The translations under genes and the position numbers were made by a program. Positions 27,507 to 36,900 of a DNA stretch of 64,000 nucleotides are shown here, one piece after another. This stretch comes from a bacterium (GTDB lineage: Bacteria; Zhuqueibacterota; Zhuqueibacteria; Zhuqueibacterales; Zhuqueibacteraceae). Within the stretch, counting starts at the first letter, position 1. Every line of letters begins with the position of its first letter. Under the pieces are notes generated by a model. The model was not told the DNA's origin, ran no database searches, and saw only the letters and a program-made list of their open reading frames with translations. The stretch lies in the NCBI GenBank assembly GCA_023150945.1, contig JAKLJX010000007.1:124001-188000 (forward strand), written 5' to 3'.

Positions 27507-29405
27507 TCAATTCTTGGTAGAACCTTCATCGACGACTTCGAAATCCGCGTCCTCGACTTTGCCCTTGCCGGCGCCGCCATTGGTGCTGGTTTGCTTGCCG
27601 GCGGCGTTGGCGGCTTCATACATGCGGGTGGAGACTTGGTTCCAGATCGTGTTGAGCTCCTCGGAGGCCATCTTGATGTCGTCGACGCGCTCGGATTTCA
27701 TCACCTCACGAATCTTCTTCACCGCGGCTTCCAGCCGTTCCTTGGAGGCGGCATCGAGCTTGTCGCCCATGTCGCGGATGTTTTTCTCGGTCTGGTAAAC
27801 GAGTTGATCGGCGCGGTTGCGCGTTTCCACCAGCTCGCGCCGCTTCTTGTCTTCCGCCGCGTGCTCACGGGCGTCGCGTTCCATCTTGGCGATCTCTTCC
27901 TTGCTCAGGCCGGTCGAGGCTTCGATGCGAATCGACTGTTCCTTGCCGGTGGCTTTGTCGCGCGCGGATACGTGCAGAATGCCGTTGGCATCGATGTCGA
28001 AGGTGACTTCGATCTGCGGCACGCCGCGCGGTGCGGGCGGAATGCCGTCGAGAATGAAGCGACCGAGCGTGCGGTTGTCGATCGCCATCTCGCGCTCGCC
28101 CTGCAGCACGTGAATCTCCACCTGGGTTTGGCTATCCGCCGCCGTCGAGAAGATTTCCGACTTCTTGCACGGAATCGTAGTGTTGCGCTCGATCAACTTG
28201 GTGGTCACACCGCCCAGGGTTTCGATGCCCAGGGACAGGGGGGTGACATCGAGCAGCAGCACGTCTTTCACGTCGCCGGACAGCACGCCGCCTTGAATCG
28301 CAGCGCCCACCGCCACGACTTCATCGGGGTTGACGCCCTTGTGCGGCTCTCTGCCGAACAACCGGCGCACGATCTCCTGCACTTTCGGCATCCGCGTCGA
28401 GCCGCCCACCAGCACGACTTCGTCGATGTCGCTGGTGCGCAGATCCGCATCGCGCAACGCCGCTTCGCACGGGCCGATGGTGCGCTCGAACAAGTCATCG
28501 CAGAGCTGCTCGAACTTCGAGCGCGTCAGCGTGATTTGCATGTGCTTCGGGCCGGCGTTGGTGGCGGTGATGAACGGCAGGTTGATGTCCGTCTGCATGA
28601 CGGTGGACAACTCGCATTTCGCCTTTTCCGCGGCTTCCTTCAAGCGTTGCAGTGCCATCGGGTCCTTGGAGAGATCGACACCTTCCTGCTTGCGAAATTC
28701 CGCCACCAGCCAGTCGATGATACGCTGATCGAAATCATCGCCGCCGAGATGGGTGTCGCCGTTGGTCGCCTTCACTTCGAACACGCCGTCGCCGATTTCC
28801 AGAATGCTGATGTCGAAGGTGCCACCGCCCAGGTCGAACACCGCGATTTTTTCATCTTTCTTCTTGTCCAGGCCGTAGGCCAGCGAAGCGGCCGTGGGCT
28901 CGTTGATGATGCGCTTCACCGTCAGGCCGGAAATTTCGCCCGCTTCTTTGGTGGCTTGGCGCTGGCTGTCGTTGAAGTAGGCCGGTACGGTGATGACCGC
29001 CTCGGTGATTTTTTCGCCGAGATAGTCTTCCGCGGTTTGTTTCATCTTTTGCAGAATCATCGCCGAGATTTCCTGGGGCGAGTACTCCTTGTCACCAATA
29101 CGAACCACGGCGACATCATTCTTGCCCGAGACCACAGTGTAAGGAACCGACTCGCGCTCACGTTTGACTTCACTATGCCGGCGTCCCATGAAGCGCTTGA
29201 TCGAATAAATCGTGTTGGTCGGATTGGTAATGGCCTGGCGCTTCGCCACCTGTCCCACCAGGCGCTCGCCGTTTTTGGAAAAGGCCACCACCGAAGGCGT
29301 GGTGCGCGAGCCTTCCGAATTCGGAATCACCACCGGCTCGCCGCCTTCCATGACCGCCACGCACGAATTGGTTGTGCCCAAGTCAATTCCAATGATTTTG
29401 CCCAT
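27507..29405 (-). CDS. dnaK: Chaperone protein DnaK (Hsp70)
   Basis: ATP-driven folding chaperone. The 632-residue protein starts [20 protein letters not shown] with the phosphate-1 loop. It contains the [15 protein letters not shown] and [11 protein letters not shown] segments of the nucleotide-binding domain, the interdomain [17 protein letters not shown] linker and the substrate-binding domain ([20 protein letters not shown]). It ends with a flexible tail and [15 protein letters not shown] site precedes the ATG. No grpE or canonical dnaJ is adjacent and no CIRCE operator is visible upstream. The terminator at 27459-27484 ends the transcript. Confidence 0.98.
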   Translation of the reverse strand: MGKIIGIDLGTTNSCVAVMEGGEPVVIPNSEGSRTTPSVVAFSKNGERLVGQVAKRQAITNPTNTIYSIKRFMGRRHSEVKRERESVPYTVVSGKNDVAVVRIGDKEYSPQEISAMILQKMKQTAEDYLGEKITEAVITVPAYFNDSQRQATKEAGEISGLTVKRIINEPTAASLAYGLDKKKDEKIAVFDLGGGTFDISILEIGDGVFEVKATNGDTHLGGDDFDQRIIDWLVAEFRKQEGVDLSKDPMALQRLKEAAEKAKCELSTVMQTDINLPFITATNAGPKHMQITLTRSKFEQLCDDLFERTIGPCEAALRDADLRTSDIDEVVLVGGSTRMPKVQEIVRRLFGREPHKGVNPDEVVAVGAAIQGGVLSGDVKDVLLLDVTPLSLGIETLGGVTTKLIERNTTIPCKKSEIFSTAADSQTQVEIHVLQGEREMAIDNRTLGRFILDGIPPAPRGVPQIEVTFDIDANGILHVSARDKATGKEQSIRIEASTGLSKEEIAKMERDAREHAAEDKKRRELVETRNRADQLVYQTEKNIRDMGDKLDAASKERLEAAVKKIREVMKSERVDDIKMASEELNTIWNQVSTRMYEAANAAGKQTSTNGGAGKGKVEDADFEVVDEGSTKN

Positions 29406-29635
29406 CGCAAAAATCCTCCAGATCTAAGATCAAAAGTTCTGATTGGTTTCTGACGCAAGACCAAGATTTTCTAATAACTTCATTTGTCATCAACAAACGC
29501 CATGCCATTGCTCACAAACACAAGACGCGATTCGCGTCCACTGTTTTTAAATGGCTTAGAATAATGAGAGTGAAGGCGGGTGAGGTGAGCAGCAGGTCTT
29601 TTTTTCAGGGAGATGACAGCCTGGCAGGAAAAAAC
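29406..29635. promoter_or_regulatory. dnaK upstream region with a 15-base palindrome
   Basis: This stretch holds the dnaK promoter. A perfect odd-centred palindrome, GACGCGATTCGCGTC, lies at 29524-29538, 119 bases before the dnaK ATG, and is a candidate operator. No CIRCE (TTAGCACTC) half-site or clear sigma70 boxes were seen. Confidence 0.35.
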
Positions 29636-29664
29636 ATGACGGCTCCAGAGAATGGAGCCGTCAT
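29636..29664 (-). terminator. Terminator after the DksA/TraR-type gene
   Basis: ATGACGGCTCC (29636-29646) pairs with GGAGCCGTCAT (29654-29664). On the minus strand the hairpin is followed by GTTTTTTCC, so it terminates the gene ending at 29676. Confidence 0.85.
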
Positions 29665-29675
29665 GGTCGTTGATG

Positions 29676-30062
29676 CTAACGTTTTTCGCTGAAGAAATCG
29701 TCGTCACCGGCCCCACGGCGGCGCTCATAGGCTTCTTGCGCTTCGCGGCAGCGCGGCGTCCAGGGCATGGCTTCCAGGCGGGATTCCGGTATTTCCTTGC
29801 CGGTGTCGATGCAGTAGCCGTAGGTGCCTTCCTTGACACGCTTCAAGGCGTCTTCGATCTCGGAGAGAACATCCGTGTCCTTGGTCAGCAGGCCGGAAAT
29901 GTACTCGCGGTCACGATCGAGCTTGGCCGATTCCTCGAATTCCGCGCTGCGCGTCGTGGTCGAGCCTTCGAAGTCGTCCTCATTCTGATTGAGCGCGCGC
30001 AGGATGCGCTCACGTTCCTGCAGCAGTCGTGACTTGTAATATTCGAGCTTCTTTTTATCCAT
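29676..30062 (-). CDS. DksA/TraR-type zinc-finger protein (degenerate)
   Basis: A 128-residue cytoplasmic protein: long helical hairpin (KKLEYYKSRLLQERERILRA ... LSEIEDALKRVKEGTYG) followed by the DksA-type finger region YGYCIDTGKEIPESRLEAMP. Of the four family cysteines only two remain (C-x2-T and C-x2-A), so it probably binds no zinc, as in some DksA homologues. Such proteins act in the RNA polymerase secondary channel. ATG at 30062 gives MDKKKLEYY. It follows htrA and is closed by a strong terminator. Confidence 0.85.
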   Translation of the reverse strand: MDKKKLEYYKSRLLQERERILRALNQNEDDFEGSTTTRSAEFEESAKLDRDREYISGLLTKDTDVLSEIEDALKRVKEGTYGYCIDTGKEIPESRLEAMPWTPRCREAQEAYERRRGAGDDDFFSEKR

Positions 30063-30144
30063 GAATCTGACCTTTCCTCGAACAAGGTTTCTGCTCAAAG
30101 CCCCGGTGTCTGTCAAACCATCCCGTTCAAAAATGGGCTGGAAT

Positions 30145-31650
30145 CTAATCATTCCCCCTCTTCAATGCAACAAAGAAATTGGCGTCGCGCCGTGAAATGC
30201 GAAGCAGAACCACCTGGCGATCCTTGCTCGCGGCGAGCACTCGGCGGTATTCCGCCACCGTGCGCACCGGCTTGCGGTCAACTTCCTTGATCACGTCGCC
30301 CGGGCGAAGGCCCTCCTGATCGGCCGAGCTGCCGGCTTCCACCTCGATGACAACGACACCGGTTGACTCCAAAATGTCGAATTCGCCGGCAAGTTCTTCG
30401 GTCAAATCAGCCACTGCCAGGCCCAGGGCTTCGGTGCGCGGTTCATCTGCCGTCACGGGCCGGTTGGGATCCTCCGGCCGTTCGCCCAACTTCACCGTGA
30501 GGGTACGCTCGCGGCCGTCGCGGATCAGCTTCACCTGCACCGCCGTGCCGGGGCGGAAGCCGGCGACAATATTCATGAGATGGTTTTGGTCGCGAATCGG
30601 CGTGCCGTTCAGCGCCACCACAAAGTCTTCATCCTGCATGCCGGCTTTCTCGGCAGGGCTGCCGGGCATGACCCGCGTGATCAACGCGCCGTCCGTGGAG
30701 GGCAGGTTCATTTCGCGCGCAACGTCTTCATCCACGCTCTGAATATTGACGCCCAGCCAGCCGCGCACGACTTTTCCCGTCTCAATAAGCTGGGTCATGA
30801 TCTGGCGGGCCAGGTTGATCGGAATTGCAAAACCGATGCCGACATTGCCGCCGCCCCAGCCGCCCGAGACAATGGCGGTGTTGATGCCCACCAACTCGCC
30901 GCGCAGATTGACCAGCGCGCCGCCGCTGTTGCCGGGGTTGATCGCGGCGTCGGTTTGAATGAAGTCTTCATAATCGATATCGCCCACACCCACTTGCGTG
31001 CGGCCCTTGCCGCTGACGATGCCGGCAGTGACGGAATGGGCGAGCTGCAGCGAGAAGGGGCTGCCCACCGCCAGCACCAGCTCTCCCACCTCGAGTGCAT
31101 CGGAATCACCCAGGCGCGCGACCGGCAAATTGGTCGCGTCGATCTTGATCACCGCAAGATCGGTTTTGGGGTCGCTGCCCACGATCTTGGCCTTATAGCT
31201 CTTCTTCTCGATCAACACCGCGATCTCGTCCGATTCGCGAATCACGTGATTGTTGGTGAGCACGTAGCCGTCGGGACTGATGATCACGCCTGAGCCCAAG
31301 CCCTCCTGGCGGAACTCGCGCTCGCCCCGGCCGCGGCGCCGGCCCCACCATTCCTCGTGAAAAAACTCCGTGAAGGGATTGCGCACGCGCACGACTTTCT
31401 CGCTGGTGATGCTGACCACCGTCGGCATCACGCGCTTGGCCACGGCCACATAAGCTTTGCCGGTGGCGGCGAGGTCGGCCTCGCCGGACAGTTCCGTCTC
31501 CGTGGCAGCCGGAGCGCCGAGCGCCGCTTTCGGCTTGTTCTCCGCCAAGCCGGGCTTGGTCCAGTCGAAATTGGAAGCGATAATCAAGCCCGCCAGCGCA
31601 CCGAGAAACAGCATGAGCGACATGACGCCGAGGGTTTTGTATTTAGCCAT
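30145..31650 (-). CDS. htrA: HtrA/DegP-type periplasmic serine protease with two PDZ domains
   Basis: Envelope protein quality-control protease of about 501 residues. It has an N-terminal transmembrane/signal segment (8-27), a trypsin-like domain with His135 (LTNNHVI), Asp164 (DLAVIKI) and Ser242 (GNSGGALVN), and two PDZ domains from about 285 and 400. The loop between the anchor and His carries a tryptophan/arginine-rich insertion (EWWGRRRGRGERE). ATG at 31650 follows an AGGAGAAGG site. It lies downstream of DUF190 and upstream of the DksA-type gene; cotranscription with the fluoride genes is possible but not certain. Confidence 0.95.
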   Translation of the reverse strand: MAKYKTLGVMSLMLFLGALAGLIIASNFDWTKPGLAENKPKAALGAPAATETELSGEADLAATGKAYVAVAKRVMPTVVSITSEKVVRVRNPFTEFFHEEWWGRRRGRGEREFRQEGLGSGVIISPDGYVLTNNHVIRESDEIAVLIEKKSYKAKIVGSDPKTDLAVIKIDATNLPVARLGDSDALEVGELVLAVGSPFSLQLAHSVTAGIVSGKGRTQVGVGDIDYEDFIQTDAAINPGNSGGALVNLRGELVGINTAIVSGGWGGGNVGIGFAIPINLARQIMTQLIETGKVVRGWLGVNIQSVDEDVAREMNLPSTDGALITRVMPGSPAEKAGMQDEDFVVALNGTPIRDQNHLMNIVAGFRPGTAVQVKLIRDGRERTLTVKLGERPEDPNRPVTADEPRTEALGLAVADLTEELAGEFDILESTGVVVIEVEAGSSADQEGLRPGDVIKEVDRKPVRTVAEYRRVLAASKDRQVVLLRISRRDANFFVALKRGND

Positions 31651-31788
31651 CACACCTTCTCCTGAAAAAGGGATTGGTCATCTGCGCGTGCCGGCGGGCA
31701 GAACCGCAAGACTCCCGACGGCGCAGAGGCCGAATGCCGGAATACTTGCCGGCGCGAAATAGTCCCACGCAAAGCCGTGCGCTGCGGC

Positions 31789-32127
31789 TCAGGCGGCGCC
31801 GCTGCGATAGAACCGGATTTGCACTTTCTCCAGCGTCGCCAGGCCTCCGCTCAGGGCGCCGTCCACCACCGTCATGAAGCGTTCCAGCTTCTCCCGGGTA
31901 TCCACAATCTCGACGATGATGGGAAGATCTTCGGACAGCCGCTCGATCTTGAACGTATGAATCCGGCTGTGAGCGCCGAAGCCCATCATGCCGCGCAGCA
32001 CGGTTGCGCCCGCCAAGCCGTGCGCGCGCGCCTGCAGCACGATCCATTCATACAATGGCTTGCCCTCGTGTTTGTCGCTCTCACCGAGGAACAGGCGCAA
32101 CAAGTAACCTTCTTCGGGCAGAACCAC
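31789..32127 (-). CDS. DUF190 family protein (fluoride-associated)
   Basis: A 112-residue small cytoplasmic alpha/beta protein of the DUF190 family: LLRLFLGESDKHEGKPLYEW, then ATVLRGMMGFG and LPIIVEIVDTREKLERF, a PII-like ferredoxin fold. The start is a GTG at 32127, decided by GGAGGTG five bases upstream; that site contains the crcB stop codon. It lies directly behind the fluoride channel gene and downstream of the fluoride riboswitch, a pairing repeatedly seen for DUF190, so it probably serves fluoride resistance or FluC regulation. Confidence 0.88.
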   Translation of the reverse strand: MVLPEEGYLLRLFLGESDKHEGKPLYEWIVLQARAHGLAGATVLRGMMGFGAHSRIHTFKIERLSEDLPIIVEIVDTREKLERFMTVVDGALSGGLATLEKVQIRFYRSGAA

Positions 32128-32131
32128 GAGC

Positions 32132-32515
32132 TCACCTCCACAGTAGGTAGGCCAGTGAGCGTCCCAGCCACACGGCCGCAAGACCCACAACGACCTGGAC
32201 GTTCAAATTCACCAGTGCCGCCAGGATTTCACCACTGCGCAGCAGATTCATCGTCTCATTGGCAAACGTCGAAAAAGTGGTGAACCCGCCCAGGAATCCG
32301 ATGAAGAGCAACAGCCGGGCTGCGGGTGTAAGGTAGCCGTGCCGCTCGGCCAATTGCGCGAGAAACCCGATCGCCAGGCATCCGGCCAGGTTGACGACGA
32401 TCGTGCCGAAAGGAAACTCGGAGTCTTTGGTCAGTTGCTGAACGTAGCCGCTGACGAGATAGCGCAGAATGGATCCGGCAAAACCGCCGATGCCCACCAG
32501 GATCACTTTGAGCAT
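32132..32515 (-). CDS. crcB: Fluoride-specific ion channel CrcB/FluC
   Basis: A 127-residue four-helix membrane protein that exports fluoride as an antiparallel dual-topology dimer. Family motifs are present: GGFAGSILRYLVS at the N-terminus, GTIVVNLAGC in helix 2 and GFLGGFTTFSTFANE with the conserved phenylalanines in helix 3. It is preceded by a fluoride riboswitch and followed after 4 bases by the GTG start of DUF190. A single gene implies a homodimer. Confidence 0.95.
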   Translation of the reverse strand: MLKVILVGIGGFAGSILRYLVSGYVQQLTKDSEFPFGTIVVNLAGCLAIGFLAQLAERHGYLTPAARLLLFIGFLGGFTTFSTFANETMNLLRSGEILAALVNLNVQVVVGLAAVWLGRSLAYLLWR

Positions 32516-32535
32516 GACGCTGATTTCAGAATTGA

Positions 32536-32590
32536 GGATGCGCAGGAGTCATCAGCGTTGGCGCGGTTAAGGGCGGACTCCATCGCCGCA
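32536..32590 (-). ncRNA. Fluoride riboswitch (crcB motif)
   Basis: Read on the minus strand, this segment carries the hallmark blocks of the fluoride aptamer in order: GGCGATGGAGTCCGCC, then AACCGC, then CTGATGACTCCTGC. These match the published crcB RNA consensus by eye. It lies in the 109-base gap between the J-protein gene and crcB, 20 bases from the crcB start. Fluoride binding should raise expression of crcB and DUF190. I saw no clear terminator between aptamer and ATG, so control may be at translation. Confidence 0.92.
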
Positions 32591-32624
32591 AAAATATGGC
32601 AACCCGGCTTCCCGCCGGCAGAAT

Positions 32625-33575
32625 TCAAACGACCTTGATGAATTGATCCCCCACGCGATTGAGCGTCTTCACGCCGAAATTGCGCAGCCGGAACACTGTG
32701 CCGCGCTTGGTGCCGGCCGGCACGTTCAGCTCGACCAGCTTGCCTGCAATGGTCGGAATGCGCAGGCGCGTCCCGGCTTTCAACGCAGGTTCATCCACGT
32801 GAGTTTCAAAGTAAATGTCCGCACCGGCGCGGGTAAAATGCGGGTGCGGCTCCACTTCCACGTTGATGATGATATCACCGGAGGGTCCATGGCTGGGTTC
32901 TGCCGCCAGTCCCCGCAGGCGCAATTGATGCCCGCTTTCGACGCCGGCCGGCAGCCGGATGCGAATCTTCTTTTTCGATGAAATCTGGCCGCTGCCGTTG
33001 CACCGGCTGCACGGCGCATACCCTTCCTGGCCCTTGCCATGGCAAACCGGACAGGTTTTCTTCTGGCGAATCGAAATTGTGCGCTCCGTGCCGCGCACAG
33101 CTTCCAAAAAGGAGATGCGAATCTTGCCCGTAATGTTGCGCGCCGCGGTGTGCGTGGGCGTGGGGTCGGAGTAAATGCCATTGAATCCGAAGAGGTCGCG
33201 CAACAGATCCGAAAACGCGAAACCCTGCCCGAAAAAGGAGCCAAACGGACTGTGGCCGCTCATGCCCGGCATGCCGAAGCCGTGGCTGCGCAGAAACTCC
33301 GGATCAAAAGAGAACCATTCACCGTTGGTGGTGGCATCCGGCCGGCCGTAGAAGCGCAACTGATCGTACTTGTGGCGCTTTTCTGCGTCGCCGATGATGT
33401 CATACGCTTCGTTGATCTCCTTGAAGCGCTCCTCGGCGGCCTTGTCGCCGGGATTGGCATCAGGATGATATTGCTTGGCCAACCGGCGGTAGGATTTCTT
33501 GATCTCCTCCGGCGGGGCTTTCTCGCTCACGCCAAGAATCTTGTAGTAGTCTTTGAATCGCATCTTCGGAGCCAT
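32625..33575 (-). CDS. DnaJ-type J-domain protein with a single zinc module
   Basis: A 316-residue Hsp40: J domain (10-75) with HPD at 37-39, a glycine/phenylalanine-rich linker (about 98-130), a zinc region with only two CxxCxGxG repeats (C175/C178 and C189/C192), then the substrate-binding C-terminal domain. Canonical DnaJ has four repeats and two zinc ions, and CbpA has none, so this is an intermediate form. It would stimulate the DnaK encoded 3 kb downstream. A second ATG at 33563 is possible. Its own promoter appears at 33665-33694. Confidence 0.9.
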   Translation of the reverse strand: MAPKMRFKDYYKILGVSEKAPPEEIKKSYRRLAKQYHPDANPGDKAAEERFKEINEAYDIIGDAEKRHKYDQLRFYGRPDATTNGEWFSFDPEFLRSHGFGMPGMSGHSPFGSFFGQGFAFSDLLRDLFGFNGIYSDPTPTHTAARNITGKIRISFLEAVRGTERTISIRQKKTCPVCHGKGQEGYAPCSRCNGSGQISSKKKIRIRLPAGVESGHQLRLRGLAAEPSHGPSGDIIINVEVEPHPHFTRAGADIYFETHVDEPALKAGTRLRIPTIAGKLVELNVPAGTKRGTVFRLRNFGVKTLNRVGDQFIKVV

Positions 33576-33664
33576 GATGCTCTCGCCGCACTGCTTGCCG
33601 CGAGATGGAAGTCACTGACAGATTCTCTCAAAGCACAGCGGCTGCCTCACCTTGCACGGTGGAC

Positions 33665-33694
33665 ATTCTACTGGGCGCTGTGACAAGTTGACAA
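33665..33694 (-). promoter_or_regulatory. Putative promoter for the J-protein gene
   Basis: On the minus strand TTGTCA (33694-33689), an 18-base spacer and TAGAAT (33670-33665) resemble a sigma70 promoter about 90 bases before the ATG. No heat-shock operator was recognised. Confidence 0.45.
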
Positions 33695-33930
33695 ATTCAA
33701 TTGATTTAACCGGGGATGAAAAGCAATTGATATGCCAGAATTGTTGCGAAATCGTCTCGCTGTTTTTGAGAAACTTGAAAGCAGTATAACCATGGAGATT
33801 GAAACCCGCCTGCCAGGATGGCTTACCAGCAGATGATTTGGCAGATAAGGAGGGAAATTGGTAAAGTAGGGCAAGGAGACCCTCGCACGCGCGGACGCTG
33901 GTCGGCCGGGGCTGCGCGCGGTTTCGCTGG
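33695..33930. other. Intergenic region, no gene recognised
   Basis: Non-coding spacer between the large secreted protein gene and the J-protein promoter. It contains a CCTGCCAGGATGG phrase resembling CCTGCCAGGACGG near 5970, possibly a dispersed repeat fragment. No convincing terminator was seen. Confidence 0.35.
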
Positions 33931-36900
33931 CTAGCGCAGCAACAACAACTTGGTCAATTGCCGATGACCGCCAGCCTGTAATTCACAAAAATAGAGGCCA
34001 CCGCTCACGAGATTCCCCACGCGATCACGGCCATCCCAACGAGAAAGAAAGTGGCCGGGCTGGTAAGCTTGATCGACCAGCGTGCAGACTTCGCGGCCCA
34101 GCACGTCGAAGATGCGAAGGACGGTGCGGCCCGCTGTCACCGGCGAAACAGGAAGCTCATACCGAATCTCGACAGCAGCGACGCTCGACCCACGGCGCCA
34201 AGGATTCGGATAACTCTGCTGCAGTTGAAACGCCATCGGCAGGCTCACTGGCGCCGGCGCCTCGATTACTGCCGTCGTGCCTGCGAGCCAGTCCAGCACT
34301 CGTTGCATTACTTCTGCACGGCCGGCATAGCCGGGTCGCGCACCGGGTCCGGGATTGACGGCTTCAAATCCAAAACCAAAGAAGACCAGCCGGGAATGAT
34401 TGGCAGGATCCTCCACCCGCAGGCCGGCCGCGCTGCCTGCCGTCGTATCATAGACCACGCAGACTTGCGCCCGCCCGCGCGGAAGAAGCGCATCGCGCGA
34501 GCTTTGATTGTTGGCGCCCAGCGCGCCGGCGGTGATGAGATTGATCAGTCCCCGGCCCACCGGATCACTTTGCACGCCATGCAAGAGGGGATCATCGAGA
34601 TTGCGATCAAAAGCAGCGTGCAAGCGGTCGGAGAGAAAGCGCGTACCGTTCAAGCTTTCTGCGATGTTCTGGCCGGTCAAGAACAGCCGGCCGCCGCGAT
34701 CCAAATGCGCGGCCAGCGAATCCGCCTCAGCGGCCGAAATCACCTCCGCGCCGGCAGCATTGCCGGTGAACCAGATGACGGTTTGGCGTTTGAATTTGGG
34801 CGCGAAACTCAGCGGCGCCGGACCGCTTTGGGCCTGGCGCCAAACAGAGCAAGTCAACTGCAGTTGCTCCAGCACCGGCACATAGAATTCCTCGAATGCG
34901 CCGGCGGGATCATCATTTACCAACAACACCTCGGCGGCCGCGACGGCAATATCAAGATGATTGCGCGCCGCCAGGCCGATTGCCACAGGCGAAACCACTG
35001 CGCGCGCATAAGGAATTTCCGGCTCAATCTCCAGGCGATCATAGCGGAGTGCCGGCGGCTGGGAGGCATAAAGGCCGCTGAAGGCAAAACGGCCCTGCGC
35101 ATCGCTGTCCGCCGTGCGGGTGAAATCCGCGCCCACGTCACTACTGGCATGCAGTCGCAAGCGGGCCCGCACCGGCTTGCCGGAAACGTCACGCACCGTG
35201 CCGGTGAGTTCCGTTTGTGGCTGCGGAAGCAGGACACGGTCATGCTGCACGGTTTCGCCGTAAACCAGCGTCACGGTGCTGGTGTCTGCCACAAACGGGA
35301 AGGCCTGCAAAACGATGGTCACCGTCTGCGGCGGGGCTGCCGGTGCGGGCGCCAGCAAGCGAAATTCATAACGGCCGCCGCGATAAACCGGCTGCTCGAA
35401 ATTGCGCTCCACCAGCGTGGCGCGCAGATTTGCCACCGGGCTGCCATCAACCGCGCTGGCCGCGCCGCCTGCCACCACCGCCACCGGCAGCGCAGGACCG
35501 AGCTGCGTTTGAAAAACGCCGCGTCCGTCCGTGCGTCGTGCAAAATAGTCGGGCCAGGAGGCGCGAAATAACTCGGCCTTGGCGAGATCCGCAGCCGCAG
35601 GCTGGGCGCCTTGCTGCAGCAAGTAAATGTAGGCTTGGCGAAAAATCTTGGGCGCCGCGGCGTAATCGGGACGGCGCTCGCCTTCCACCGCGATGATGTC
35701 CGCGATCGTGACCGAAATCTTGCTGCCGGATACGGTCACGCCGGCCGCCGGAAATCTCGCCCGCTGCTCCAGCGTCACGCCGGGAAAGTTGATCACGAAA
35801 GAGGGCGGAATCTCGTGCGCCGGCCGCAAGCCCATCAGATAGTGATCGAGCAGACTGAAGTTGTCGAACGCGCGCACGCTGGTGAAGGTGCCCTCGCCGT
35901 TGTCGTGCCAGCCATTGCCCTCCATCACCGAGCCGTCGGTTTCGAAAAAGAAACTCCAATGCGCCAACCCGCGGCCGAGCAGCAGATCAGATTCTGTGCC
36001 GTTGAGGCGGGCGCGTACATAAGCGCCCCACTCGTGCTCCGCTTCCTGGCCCAGCACATTCAGAAAGCTGAATCCGTTGGGATCGACCGGCCAGTGGTTG
36101 ATGTAGTTCATGTGCAGAAAGCCCTGCAGCCGGCCGGTGCTGCCGTAGGCGGAAGAGAAGTCGAATGGCCCCAGGCCAATGCCGGCCACCGCATTGCGCA
36201 CGCCCTGATAGAAGGCGCCGAACGGCGCACCCAGCAAATCGAAATCCGTAATCAAAACCAGTTGCTCGAAGCTGTCGGGCTGCACTGCAAAAAAGCGGCG
36301 CGCAATGCCGGCGGTGTTGACGATGCGGTAGGGAATTTCGGCAAAGGACTCAAAGAGAGCGGCGGCTTCTGACCCGAGGAAAGGAAGATCGTCATAATCC
36401 ACGGCTTGATATTCGGCGTCGGGGTCGCCGCGGGTGAAGCCGGTGATGATTGCGCTGCCGTTGCGCGCGAGCTGAATTTCCACCCCGTGGTAGACGAAAT
36501 CAAATGACCCGTCCGCAAACAAGGTCACCTGAAAAGTGTTGGAATTCTGCGTGTCGAATTCCGGCAACTTGTCCCAGGTCATGGTGAAGCGATCAGCGGC
36601 CTGGCGATAGTGAAGCGTGCCCGCTGCCAGCGGATTGAGATCCGCAAACAGCGGCGCGATCAGGGGCAGCGCCAGGAAGAAATCACTCGGGTCATAGAAG
36701 GTGGGATTGCCGATGCCGCCGAAGGTCAGATTGCCGTTGGAACGGATCCACACGTGATCCCACACTTGACCGGCGAAAGGGAAGGAGAATCCGGCGGCGA
36801 AGGGGACACGATGGTTGGTGTCATCACCGGGATGCAGCAACGTGCCGGTTGCCGAGTCAAAGGCAAAAGGCAACGCGCTGATCTCGAAGCCGCCGCGGGC

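Noticed and set aside
27396-29453. A 685-codon plus-strand frame covering dnaK
   Set aside because: Mirror frame of dnaK; histidine/arginine-rich composition without family character, typical of antisense Hsp70 frames.
29406-29635. CIRCE/HrcA operator before dnaK
   Set aside because: No TTAGCACTC or GAGTGCTAA half-site is present; only an unrelated palindrome was seen.
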